Shown here: piece after piece, positions 23,520-32,465 of the stretch
Numbering within the stretch: position 1 is the stretch's first letter
Layout: each line of letters begins with the position of its first letter
Assembly: GCA_045132235.1 (NCBI GenBank)
Contig: JBGURX010000020.1
Span: forward strand, 1-64,000
Source of the DNA: UBA1756 sp045132235
GTDB taxonomy: Bacteria; Bacteroidota; Bacteroidia; Bacteroidales; WCHB1-69
DNA: 64,000 bases
Direction: 5' to 3'
Program-made: the position numbers and the translations under genes
Notes under the pieces: model-generated
Told to the model about the DNA's origin: nothing
The model's input: the letters and a program-made list of their open reading frames with translations, nothing else
Databases searched by the model: none

Positions 23520-24995
23520 ATGGCAAAAAATTTCACTACACGGGCAGAGAATTATTCGCAATGGTACAATGACATTGTAAAAAAAGCTGACTTGGCAGAA
23601 AATTCCGCCGTCAGAGGATGTATGGTCATCAAGCCGTACGGTTATGCAATATGGGAGAAAATGCACGACGCATTGGACAAGATGTTCAAGGAGACGGGGC
23701 ATGTAAACGCCTACTTCCCGCTTTTCATCCCCAAGTCGTTCCTCAGCCGTGAGGCCGACCATGTGGAGGGCTTTGCGAAGGAGTGCGCGGTCATCACCCA
23801 CTACCGTCTGAAAAACTCTCCTGACGGCTCCGGTGTCGTGGTGGACCCTGAGGCCAAATTGGAGGAGGAGCTGATTGTGCGCCCCACTTCCGAGACCATC
23901 ATCTGGAGTACCTATAAAAACTGGATCCAGTCGTACCGCGACCTGCCGCTGCTCTGCAACCAGTGGGCCAACGTGGTGCGCTGGGAGATGCGTACCCGTC
24001 TGTTCCTCCGTACGGCCGAGTTCTTGTGGCAGGAAGGCCATACCGCCCATGCCACCGAACAGGAGGCGCGCGAGGAGACCGCCAAGATGCTGAATGTGTA
24101 TGCTGATTTCGCCGAGAATTACATGGCCATGCCGGTGCTTCGCGGCGTGAAGTCCCCCAACGAACGTTTCGCAGGGGCTATCGACACCTACTGCATCGAG
24201 GCCATGATGCAGGACGGCAAAGCATTGCAGGCAGGCACTTCGCACTTCCTCGGTCAGAATTTCGCCAAGGCCTTCGACGTGCAGTTCCTCAACAAGAACA
24301 ACAATCTCGAATATGTATGGGCCACCTCGTGGGGCGTTTCCACCCGACTGATCGGTGCCCTCATCATGACCCACTCCGACGACAACGGACTGGTGCTTCC
24401 TCCGAAGCTGGCTCCGATTCAGGTGGTGATTATTCCTATTTATAAAAATGATGAGCAGAAAGCCGCTATCGGTGAGAAAGTTCAGGTGCTGATGAACAAG
24501 TTGAAGGCAAAGGGCATTTCTGTGAAATACGACGATGACGATTCACAGCGTTCGGGCTGGAAGTTCAACGAGTATGAGCTGAAGGGCGTTCCGGTGCGCG
24601 TGGCCATCGGTCCCCGTGATTTGGAGAACAACCAAGCCGAGGTGGCCCGCCGCGACACCCTCGAAAAGGCCAACTATCCGTTGGATACTTTGGATGCAAC
24701 CATCGAAGGACTGTTGGAAGAGATCCAGAAGAACCTGTTCCAGCGTTCGCTGGAGTTCCGCGACAGTAATATCCGCAAGGCCGACACTTGGGAGGAATTT
24801 GTGGATATTTTGGACAACAAGTCTGGGTTTGTGTATGCCCATTGGGACGGTACCACAGAGACCGAAGAAAAGATCAAAGAGCTGGCGAAGGCCACGATCC
24901 GTTGCATCCCGTTCAACAACCCGCTGGAGGATGGCAAGTGCATCTTGACGGGCAAGCCCTCCAAACAGCGTGTGGTGTTCGCAAGAGCATACTAA
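23520..24995 (+). CDS. proS: Prolyl-tRNA synthetase (eukaryote/archaeal-type)
   Basis: A 491-residue class II synthetase of the shorter archaeal/eukaryote-like ProRS type. Motif 1 region GHVNAYFPLFIPKSFL, motif 2 LLCNQWANVVRWEMRTRLFLRTAEFLWQEGHTAH and motif 3 WGVSTRLIGALIMTHSD are visible. The chain ends in FARAY, the conserved C-terminal Tyr of this class. There is no YbaK-like editing insertion as in the E. coli type. Confidence 0.97.
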   Translation: MAKNFTTRAENYSQWYNDIVKKADLAENSAVRGCMVIKPYGYAIWEKMHDALDKMFKETGHVNAYFPLFIPKSFLSREADHVEGFAKECAVITHYRLKNSPDGSGVVVDPEAKLEEELIVRPTSETIIWSTYKNWIQSYRDLPLLCNQWANVVRWEMRTRLFLRTAEFLWQEGHTAHATEQEAREETAKMLNVYADFAENYMAMPVLRGVKSPNERFAGAIDTYCIEAMMQDGKALQAGTSHFLGQNFAKAFDVQFLNKNNNLEYVWATSWGVSTRLIGALIMTHSDDNGLVLPPKLAPIQVVIIPIYKNDEQKAAIGEKVQVLMNKLKAKGISVKYDDDDSQRSGWKFNEYELKGVPVRVAIGPRDLENNQAEVARRDTLEKANYPLDTLDATIEGLLEEIQKNLFQRSLEFRDSNIRKADTWEEFVDILDNKSGFVYAHWDGTTETEEKIKELAKATIRCIPFNNPLEDGKCILTGKPSKQRVVFARAY

Positions 24996-25010
24996 TCAAT
25001 GTCTTGTTGA

Positions 25011-25055
25011 AAAAAAAGAGAGGCTGTTTCAATAGAAACAGCCTCTCTTTTTTTA
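25011..25055. terminator. Bidirectional terminator between proS and secA
   Basis: A 13-bp perfect stem (gagaggctgtttc/gaaacagcctctc) with loop aata, flanked by an A run on the left and a T run on the right. It can end both convergent transcripts. Confidence 0.9.
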
Positions 25056-25066
25056 TGGCAAACGGA

Positions 25067-28000
25067 CTATTCTTCGCGTCCGTGGCAGTTTTTGTATTTC
25101 TTGCCGCTGCCGCAGGGACAGGGATCGTTTCTTCCCACTTTTTTCTCCACGCGGATGGGGGCGCTGCCTTTGCCACCTTGGGCCACCTGCCGTCCGCTGC
25201 CCACCTCGCTGCGACTGGTCTGCAACTTCTTGGCATCTGATTCGGGCAGTTTGGCCTCCTTGATCTGGGGCTGCTCCTGCTGGAATTCAGGCAGGGCGCC
25301 TCTCGTGAGGAAGGAAACGATCTCGCGGTTGATGCGGCGGTTCAGGGTGTCGAATAGTCCAAACGACTCGAGTTTATAGATGAGGAGCGGATCCTTGTGC
25401 TCGTAGGAGGCATTCTGCACCTCGGTCTTCAAATCGTCGAGGTCGCGGAGGTGTTCTTTCCATGCCTCATCAATGGCAGCGAGGGTGATGCTCTTTTCAA
25501 TGGAGAGCTTGATGCCGTAGTTCTTGGTCTCATAGCAGTATTTCAGCGGGGCGACCACGTTCAGCATCTTGGTGCCGTCGGTGATGGGCAGGGCGATGTT
25601 GATGTAGCGGTGACCGTCGTTGAGGAAGACGCGTTCCACGATGGGGTATATTCTATCGCAAAGGCTTTCCATACGGCTGTTGTAGTTGTCGATGACCAGC
25701 TGACGCACCTCTTCTTTCATTTTCTCAGGACGGCCTTCAAGGAAGTCATTGTCTGTTGCGTATGGTGATTCGCAGCCGCAGATGGTCAGCAGGTCTTCAC
25801 AGAATCCTTCATAATCCTTGGCATCCCAGTTTTCGAAAACAATATCGTCGGCCACTTTGTTGAATATCTCGGCGAGGTCAATGGGAAGACGGTCGCCGAA
25901 GAGGGCGTTGCGACGTTTCTTGTAAATACTGTCGCGCTGTGAGTTCATCACGTCATCGTATTCAAGCAAGCGCTTACGGATGCCGAAGTTGTTCTCCTCC
26001 ACCTTCTTCTGTGCGCGCTCGATGGACTTGGAAATCATGCCGTGCTGGATGACTTCGCCGTCCTGCAGTCCGAGGCGGTCCATAACGCTGGCGATACGCT
26101 CGGAGCCGAAGAGACGCATGAGGTTGTCTTCGAGAGAGACGTAGAACTGGGAGCTACCCTCGTCGCCCTGACGGCCCGCACGGCCTCGCAGCTGGCGGTC
26201 CACACGGCGGGAGTCGTGCCGCTCGGTGCCGATGATGGCGAGACCGCCCATCTCCTTCACACCGGGTCCCAGCTTGATATCGGTACCACGACCGGCCATG
26301 TTGGTGGAGATGGTGACCGTGCCCGGCTGTCCAGCTTCGGCCACGATGTCAGCCTCCTTTTGGTGCAACTTGGCATTCAACACATTGTGCTCGATATGCC
26401 TCATCTTCAAAATCTTGGAAAGAAGCTCTGAGTCTTCCACCGAAGTGGTACCCACAAGCACGGGACGACCCTGTTCGTGCAGTGCGATAATCTCCTTGAC
26501 CACTGCATCGTACTTCTCGCGTTTGGTTTTATACACCTTGTCGTCGTAGTCGATACGGGCGATGGGTTTGTTGGTGGGGATGACCACCACTTCGAGTTTG
26601 TAGATGTTCCAGAACTCGCCGGCTTCGGTCTCGGCGGTACCGGTCATACCGGCCAGCTTCTTGTACATACGGAAGTAGTTCTGGAGTGTGATGGTGGCGT
26701 AGGTCTGGGTGGCTGCCTCCACCTTCACATTCTCCTTGGCTTCAATAGCCTGATGCATGCCGTCGGAGTAGCGGCGGCCTTCCATGATACGGCCTGTCTG
26801 CTCATCCACAATTTTCACCTTGTTGTCCATGATGACGTACTCCACATCCTTTTCGAACATGGTGTAGGCTTTGAGCAGCTGCTGTACGGTATGGGCACGC
26901 TCGGAGGCGATGGAGAAGTTGCGCAGGATTTCGCTCTTCTTGGCGGCTTTCTCCTTCGGCTCAAGGTTTTCAGCATCCAGCTGGGCGAGCTCGGTACCAA
27001 TTTCGGGGAGCACGAACAACTTGGCCTCCTCTGCATTCTTGGAAACAGCCTCGATACCTTTCTCCATGATGGTCACACTGTTGAGTTTTTCTTCAATGAC
27101 AAAGTGAAGACCATATTTACCGAAGGCAATTTCCTTCAGCATATCAAGCTGGGTATTGGAAGACGGTGCAGTGGCGCTGCTGAGGGCTTTGAGCATCTCG
27201 GCCAATTCTTTCTTGCGGTCGAGGTGCTGGCAGGAGGAGTGTTCGGCAGTAAGAGTAGCCGTCATCATGTCGCGGTAGTCGATGAAATTGTCAGCGTTTT
27301 CCTTGCCCAGAATACGGTCGAGGATGGCGAGGTTGCCATAGAGGCACGCGATGTTGGCGAGCGACTTGGCAAATTTGCCGGAGTCTTCCATGTCAACGGT
27401 CTGTGAGAGCTGTTTTTTGGCGTCGGCCAACAGATGCTCGCAGTTCTTGCGGGTGTCGGAAGCCTCTTTTCTAAGTTCTTCCACTACCGTTTTCTGTGCA
27501 GCTTCATCGAGGGCGTTGTACTGGTTAAGTGCGTAGTTGAAATCATCGAACTTCTTATTGCTCTTGTGGATTTTCTCGTTGATGTCGTCGTCGAGCTGGG
27601 TCAAGTCGTTGTCGATGATGAACATGTTGCGGTTCTGTTCCGCCATGTAGAAGCCTTCAGTGCGCTGGAGAATGTTCTTGATGTTGGGTTCGCTGAGGAA
27701 TTTGATGAGAGCTTTGTTTTTGGGAAGACCTCGCTGGCAGCGCAGCAGTTGCTGGGCACCGAACTCCTCGGGTTTGATGTTGGGATTTTCGGTGACGAGG
27801 CGTTTAGCTACAGGCAGAATCTCCTGAATAAGAGTCTTTTGTGCGTTATAAAGTTTCTCTACAATGGGTTTGTAGCGGTCGAACTCCTGCTGGTCGCCGC
27901 GCGGGGTGGGGCCGGAGATGATGAGCGGGGTACGGGCATCGTCGATGAGCACGGAGTCCACCTCATCCACGATGGCGAAGTTGTGCGGACGCTGCACCAG

Positions 28001-28861
28001 CTCGGTGAGGTTGCGGGCCATGTTGTCGCGGAGGTAGTCGAAACCGAACTCGTTGTTGGTACCGTAGGTGATGTCGGCGTCATAGGCTTTTTTACGTTCC
28101 GGAGTGTTAGGCTGGTGCTTGTCGATGCAGTCCACGGTAAGGCCGAGAAATTCGTAAAGGAGGCCCATCCACTCGCTGTCGCGCTTGGCGAGGTAGTCGT
28201 TGACGGTGACCACGTGGACGCCTTTTCCCGGGAGAGCGTTGAGATAGACGGGAAGGGTGGCCACGAGAGTCTTACCTTCACCGGTAGCCATCTCGGCGAT
28301 CTTGCCTTGGTGCAGCACGGCGCCACCCATAAGCTGTACGTCGAAGTGACACATGTCCCAGCGGATCATGTTGCCGCCGGCCTTCCAGCTGGTCTGGTAG
28401 ATGGCCTTGTCGCCTTCGATGGTGACGCATTCGCGGTAGGCGGCGATCTCGCGATCGAGGTCGGTGGCGGTCACCTCGATGGTTTCGTTCTCCTTGAAGC
28501 GGCGGGCGGTCTCCTTCATCACAGCGAAGGCCTCGGGCAGCAGGTCGTCGAGCACCTTCTGGGTGGTGTCGTAGCTCTTCTTCTCAAGATTTTCCATCTC
28601 CTTATAAAGAGACTCCTTCTCTGCTACAGGCATCTCATAGTGTTCCTCAAGACTCTTCTTGATTTCGGCGATGCGGTCTTCGTCTTCCTTGATGGCTTGG
28701 TGAATGATATCCTTGAACTGTACCGTCTTGCCACGAAGTTCGTCGTTGGACAGTTTTTGCACATCGGCGAAAGCCTCTGCCACGTATGCTGCGATGGGTT
28801 TCAAAGCCTTTAAATCCCTATCGTATTTAGTTCCAAATAGTTTTGCTAAGAAATTTGCCAT
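25067..28861 (-). CDS. secA: Preprotein translocase ATPase SecA (with large insertion)
   Basis: SecA drives Sec-dependent export at SecYEG. Walker A is MATGEGKTLVATLP (about residue 191), followed by VDEVDSVLIDDARTPLIISG, the helicase motif GTTSVEDSELLSK, QLRGRAGRQGDEGSSQFYVSLEDNLM, and a C-terminal zinc site NDPCPCGSGKKYKNCHG. The chain is 1264 residues, against about 1100 for most Bacteroidetes and about 900 for E. coli. The excess is mainly a mostly helical, charged insertion at about residues 418-580, before HFVIEEKLNSVTIMEKGIEAV, between nucleotide-binding domain 1 and the second half. The frame is open throughout. Confidence 0.97.
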   Translation of the reverse strand: MANFLAKLFGTKYDRDLKALKPIAAYVAEAFADVQKLSNDELRGKTVQFKDIIHQAIKEDEDRIAEIKKSLEEHYEMPVAEKESLYKEMENLEKKSYDTTQKVLDDLLPEAFAVMKETARRFKENETIEVTATDLDREIAAYRECVTIEGDKAIYQTSWKAGGNMIRWDMCHFDVQLMGGAVLHQGKIAEMATGEGKTLVATLPVYLNALPGKGVHVVTVNDYLAKRDSEWMGLLYEFLGLTVDCIDKHQPNTPERKKAYDADITYGTNNEFGFDYLRDNMARNLTELVQRPHNFAIVDEVDSVLIDDARTPLIISGPTPRGDQQEFDRYKPIVEKLYNAQKTLIQEILPVAKRLVTENPNIKPEEFGAQQLLRCQRGLPKNKALIKFLSEPNIKNILQRTEGFYMAEQNRNMFIIDNDLTQLDDDINEKIHKSNKKFDDFNYALNQYNALDEAAQKTVVEELRKEASDTRKNCEHLLADAKKQLSQTVDMEDSGKFAKSLANIACLYGNLAILDRILGKENADNFIDYRDMMTATLTAEHSSCQHLDRKKELAEMLKALSSATAPSSNTQLDMLKEIAFGKYGLHFVIEEKLNSVTIMEKGIEAVSKNAEEAKLFVLPEIGTELAQLDAENLEPKEKAAKKSEILRNFSIASERAHTVQQLLKAYTMFEKDVEYVIMDNKVKIVDEQTGRIMEGRRYSDGMHQAIEAKENVKVEAATQTYATITLQNYFRMYKKLAGMTGTAETEAGEFWNIYKLEVVVIPTNKPIARIDYDDKVYKTKREKYDAVVKEIIALHEQGRPVLVGTTSVEDSELLSKILKMRHIEHNVLNAKLHQKEADIVAEAGQPGTVTISTNMAGRGTDIKLGPGVKEMGGLAIIGTERHDSRRVDRQLRGRAGRQGDEGSSQFYVSLEDNLMRLFGSERIASVMDRLGLQDGEVIQHGMISKSIERAQKKVEENNFGIRKRLLEYDDVMNSQRDSIYKKRRNALFGDRLPIDLAEIFNKVADDIVFENWDAKDYEGFCEDLLTICGCESPYATDNDFLEGRPEKMKEEVRQLVIDNYNSRMESLCDRIYPIVERVFLNDGHRYINIALPITDGTKMLNVVAPLKYCYETKNYGIKLSIEKSITLAAIDEAWKEHLRDLDDLKTEVQNASYEHKDPLLIYKLESFGLFDTLNRRINREIVSFLTRGALPEFQQEQPQIKEAKLPESDAKKLQTSRSEVGSGRQVAQGGKGSAPIRVEKKVGRNDPCPCGSGKKYKNCHGREE

Positions 28862-28895
28862 AATTTAATAATTATCCATTTTATAAAAAACGCGG

Positions 28896-28903
28896 CAAAG
28901 ATA
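28896..28903 (-). promoter_or_regulatory. -7 promoter box of secA
   Basis: TATCTTTG on the minus strand, 35 bp upstream of secA. Confidence 0.6.
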
Positions 28904-28933
28904 CAAAAAAAGTGGGTATGCTGGAGGGCGCAT

Positions 28934-28962
28934 TGGCAGTTGGTGAAAAAAATGTAATTTTG
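28934..28962 (+). promoter_or_regulatory. -33/-7 promoter of the HD-domain gene
   Basis: TTG at 28934 and TAATTTTG at 28955-28962 have near-ideal Bacteroidetes -33/-7 spacing. The box lies inside the longer open frame and so argues for the start at 28987. Confidence 0.6.
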
Positions 28963-28986
28963 CCCCGCAATTCAAATGGAGCGTAT

Positions 28987-29631
28987 ATGGGAAGTAAAAT
29001 TAATCCTGAATTGGAGGCATACGTGGAGCGTGAAATCATTCCGCGGTACGACCATTTCGACCCTGCACACCAGCGCGACCATGTACGGATGGTCATCCAG
29101 CAGGGCTTGCAGCTGGCCGACCAGCTGGATGTTGACCGCAACATGGTGTATGCCATTGCCGCTTACCACGACACTGGGCTGTGTGCGGGGCGGGAGCGGC
29201 ATCATATTGTGTCGGCGGAAATCATCCGCGCCGACCAGAAGCTGCGGCAGTGGTTTACGGAGGAGCAGATTGCCGTGATGGCGGATGCTGCCGAGGATCA
29301 TCGTGCCTCCGCAGACCATGAGCCACGTACATTGTATGGCCGCATCGTGGCCGAAGCCGACCGTTTCATTGAGCCGAACACCATTATCCGGCGGACGGTG
29401 CAGTACGGGCTGGAACACTATCCCGAGCTGGACCGCGAGCAGCATTTCCAACGCACGCTGACGCATTTGCACGAAAAATACGGCCGTAATGGTTATCTGA
29501 AACTCTGGTTCCCCGACTCACCGAATGCGCAACGATTAGCGCAGCTGTGGCAGCTGATGGAGGATGAAGCTGCGTTGAGGCGGATTTTCGAAAAATATTT
29601 CTATCCGCAAAAATGCAGCATGCTATATTAA
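28987..29631 (+). CDS. HD-domain hydrolase of unknown substrate
   Basis: A 214-residue protein with the HD-superfamily metal-binding pattern: H in HQRDHVRMV, the His-Asp pair in IAAYHDTGL, H in AEDHRAS and a final Asp in VAEADRF. Such proteins are phosphohydrolases on nucleotides or related phosphates. The frame is open from 28912, but the promoter lies inside that extension. Its 3' end overlaps the convergent WYL gene by 9 bp, so this gene marks the left border of the accessory island. Confidence 0.8.
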   Translation: MGSKINPELEAYVEREIIPRYDHFDPAHQRDHVRMVIQQGLQLADQLDVDRNMVYAIAAYHDTGLCAGRERHHIVSAEIIRADQKLRQWFTEEQIAVMADAAEDHRASADHEPRTLYGRIVAEADRFIEPNTIIRRTVQYGLEHYPELDREQHFQRTLTHLHEKYGRNGYLKLWFPDSPNAQRLAQLWQLMEDEAALRRIFEKYFYPQKCSMLY

Positions 29632-30624
29632 ACTTTGTAATTTTCGTGCATTTTCAATACGCTGACTAATGTTTTTTTTAAGCGATTCGGGAGAAAGCAC
29701 TTTGATTTTGTCGGAGTGGCCGAATAGATAAGTCTCTAATTCATAATTAGGTATAACCTTCAGGGTAAAAATGTTATCAGGACGCTTCTTCATTGAACCG
29801 TGAATGGGCTTAGTCAGAAAATAGCCTAAATAATCTTCTTCAACCTTTAGTATTACAGTTTCTTCCTTGGCATTTTCGGGGTGTGTTACGCCGACGATAT
29901 CATCAAAATACTCTGTGAAATCAATGTCGGTGTTTTCTCGGAAGCTACCCTTGGTCTCTTTGACAGAGTTCATCCTGTCAAGGGCAGGATTGATGACCTT
30001 GTTAAAGCCATCATGCCAGCAGAAAAGAAACCACCTATTGTTGTATTGCTTGAGATAGTAGGGTGATACCACCATTTCCTGTTCCTCTTTGCCAAAAGGT
30101 GTGTATCTGATCTTCACCTTTTTTTTCGCCACAATAGCGTCAAATAAAGGCGAAAAGAATCTCAGTCCCTTGAGGTCGATGTTTTGGTCGAAACCCACGG
30201 CACCGACAGAATTACTGTTGATTTCAAAAGTGCTTTCGAGCTTGCCAATAACCTCTTCCATCCATTCGAAGTTCGGGAGCCCTTTGAATCGCCCAAGCAT
30301 AGCGATGGCATCAGCCAGCTGCTGGGTTTCCGTAGCGTTAATTGGTTGTTTGCGGATAGAGAAATCCGGATCGGCGTAGCGGTAATAGATTTGCCGTCCA
30401 TCACGGATTCGCTCAATGGGTGCATCATAACCATCGGGACTTTCCATAAACTGAATGTCGTAAAAAATCTGCCGCCGTTGCACACCGGAGGTTCCGGGGT
30501 CATTTTCTTCCAGCGCTTCGTTGCAGGCATCAATCAAGTTTTCAATGGTGTAAGCCTTATGCACGTTGCTCAGGCATCGGTCAATGGTCATGTAACGGAT
30601 TACAGCATTTTTATTGGTTGGCAT
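29623..30624 (-). CDS. WYL-domain transcriptional regulator (last gene of the defence island)
   Basis: 333 residues. The N-terminal part (MPTNKNAVIRYMTIDRCLSNVHKAYTIENLIDACNE) is a winged helix-turn-helix. The C-terminal half is a WYL domain (VKIRYTPFGKEEQEMVVSPYYLKQYNNRWFLFCWHDG, about residues 165-205), which senses a nucleic-acid-derived or small ligand, and a WCX-like tail (ILKVEEDYLGYFLTKPIHGS ... ETYLFGHSDKIKVLSPESLKKNI). WYL proteins of the CapW/BrxR type repress phage-defence operons. Here it is the 3'-most gene of an eight-gene unit, 32 bp after the DUF2357-like gene, which suggests autoregulation of the island. Confidence 0.85.
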   Translation of the reverse strand: MPTNKNAVIRYMTIDRCLSNVHKAYTIENLIDACNEALEENDPGTSGVQRRQIFYDIQFMESPDGYDAPIERIRDGRQIYYRYADPDFSIRKQPINATETQQLADAIAMLGRFKGLPNFEWMEEVIGKLESTFEINSNSVGAVGFDQNIDLKGLRFFSPLFDAIVAKKKVKIRYTPFGKEEQEMVVSPYYLKQYNNRWFLFCWHDGFNKVINPALDRMNSVKETKGSFRENTDIDFTEYFDDIVGVTHPENAKEETVILKVEEDYLGYFLTKPIHGSMKKRPDNIFTLKVIPNYELETYLFGHSDKIKVLSPESLKKNISQRIENARKLQSLI

Positions 30625-30656
30625 GTGACAGTTTTTTTTTATCAGTTTACATCAGA

Positions 30657-32465
30657 TTATACATCATCCAGGGCAAAGTCCAAAAAATCCATGCCCCATT
30701 CGTTTTCGCTTATGTCTTGGTATTTTTCATTTTTATTTCGGAATGCAATTCTCCTGCTTTCCTCCCGATAATCAAATACAAAATGACAAGAGCTACACAG
30801 AAGATAATTCAGATTTTTTACTCCTCTCCCGAGACTGCCTTCACAATTTATGCATAACATACTCTTTTTCAGTCTCTCCCCATTTTCACCAAGTTCTTTT
30901 CTTAGTTTTTCTACTTCATTTTTGATGGCCTCCCTATCCAATCGGCCACGTTTTTTGAAATGTTCATCGGCTTGCAGCTTGTCGAAGTCAAATCCAATGT
31001 TCGAATCTGGGTAGCGGAGAAAACGATAATGGTATTTTTCGTCAAATGAAAGGGTGGACGATTGAAAGTACTGGACATACTCCTTCAGTTTTTGCGGGTA
31101 AGTGTAGGTATAGTGTGTCTGATAGAAATACTGCACCAGCAGCAGTTTCCGAAGGAAACCACCCACGCGTTCCGCACTGTCCGCATCCAGAGGATTGATA
31201 TCGACAATTCTACCGGAGCGTTTGCCTTGCTCGGAATACGAGAAAACATACAAATCCTCTTTCTTTAATTCAGACTCTGCCGTTTGTGTCTCATTGCCCA
31301 CCACCACAATGCGTTTTTTCAGGCTTTCGCCCACTTTGAGTTCGAATATCCCATGCTCCGTTATGTTTAATTCCATCGAAGTCCAGTGCGGGTGTGTCGC
31401 CTTCCAGCCAGAATAAGTGCCTTCTATCGTATATTTCCAATATTCCTTCAAGACATACACAATCAATGCTTCTGCATAGCCTCGGATTCCGATCATCACG
31501 AGCTGTTCTGTCCGAAGCTTTTCCTCTTCGGCAGCTGTCGGATTCACATTGCACAGCTTGTCCCATAATGCGCTCAAATACCGGTAATGCTTGTGATTGA
31601 CCATGACATTGGTGTCCCTGTATTCAATGCTTTGCACCGTATATTGGTTCACAAGCCCGAACAATTCATTCTTTTGCAGCTGTGACAACTGCTTGTATAG
31701 TTGGACCAGCACTTCTTCCGTCTCATTCAGTGTTTTGGAATACTTGCTGTCAGCAGAATAATATTCATCAGAATAGGTGCTCCCTATAAGTTTCAGATTC
31801 CTATCAATCTTTTCATGCCATCCCTTTTCATACTCCTTGTCCTGCAGCAGTTGTCTATATTGTTTCAAAAACTCCTTGATATCCTGTACCTCCTTGACTC
31901 TGCCCGACAAATAGACCAGCGTCCGTTTCACGAACGCAACCGCAATCTGGTTTTCATACACATTATAATTGAGCTCCAACTCCTCATTCAGGATTTTACG
32001 GGGCTTGAAATCGACAATGCTCTTCGAAATCCAATCCTCCGTGTGCGAGGCAAGATGCTGATAGCTCCTGTTCGGCAGTCTTTTGGCTCTAACGACATTC
32101 ACTTTTTCAATGGTTCTCTCCAAAAGATAATGCGGATTTCTGAAAATTTCTTTAATATGGGAAACATTTTCGTTCAATTCTTTCTCAAAATCGTTGAGGA
32201 ACAGCTTTCTTTTAATCCGCTGGATAATCGGGTTAACGGCAAATTCATTGGAAGGAGATTTTTCAATAGAGGCATACAACTCAAGAAAAAGTTCCTGCAC
32301 ACTCTTGTTTTCCTCCAAAAGGATTTCCTGACGGATAACCTTTTTTGTGGGAAAAGTGGCGTAGGTCAAATCGCGTCCCTCGCAGGTGAATCTTCCGAAA
32401 TCCATCACTTCCGGAAGATCCTTTTCCTCAAGAAATTGCCCCTTGTACCGGTCAAATACTTTCAT
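30657..32465 (-). CDS. DUF2357-like protein with C-terminal zinc ribbon (McrC-like partner of the McrB-type ATPase)
   Basis: 602 residues. The N-terminal ~250 residues (HLASHTEDWISKSIVDFKPRKILNEELELNYNVYENQIAVAFVKRTLVYLSG) resemble the DUF2357 family, which pairs with McrB-like ATPases in restriction systems. Residues about 545-575 form a CxxC...CxxC zinc ribbon (CINCEGSLG ... CSSCHFVFD). The middle contains a possible degenerate PD-(D/E)xK-like strand (IFELKVGES), which I could not confirm. It overlaps the McrB-like stop by 1 bp (TAATG), so the pair is translationally coupled, as mcrB and mcrC are. I infer an effector or specificity partner. Confidence 0.6.
   Translation of the reverse strand: MKVFDRYKGQFLEEKDLPEVMDFGRFTCEGRDLTYATFPTKKVIRQEILLEENKSVQELFLELYASIEKSPSNEFAVNPIIQRIKRKLFLNDFEKELNENVSHIKEIFRNPHYLLERTIEKVNVVRAKRLPNRSYQHLASHTEDWISKSIVDFKPRKILNEELELNYNVYENQIAVAFVKRTLVYLSGRVKEVQDIKEFLKQYRQLLQDKEYEKGWHEKIDRNLKLIGSTYSDEYYSADSKYSKTLNETEEVLVQLYKQLSQLQKNELFGLVNQYTVQSIEYRDTNVMVNHKHYRYLSALWDKLCNVNPTAAEEEKLRTEQLVMIGIRGYAEALIVYVLKEYWKYTIEGTYSGWKATHPHWTSMELNITEHGIFELKVGESLKKRIVVVGNETQTAESELKKEDLYVFSYSEQGKRSGRIVDINPLDADSAERVGGFLRKLLLVQYFYQTHYTYTYPQKLKEYVQYFQSSTLSFDEKYHYRFLRYPDSNIGFDFDKLQADEHFKKRGRLDREAIKNEVEKLRKELGENGERLKKSMLCINCEGSLGRGVKNLNYLLCSSCHFVFDYREESRRIAFRNKNEKYQDISENEWGMDFLDFALDDV

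Noticed and set aside
27434..28813. 459-codon open frame opposite secA
   Set aside because: Hydrophobic antisense shadow of secA; not supported by a promoter or motif.
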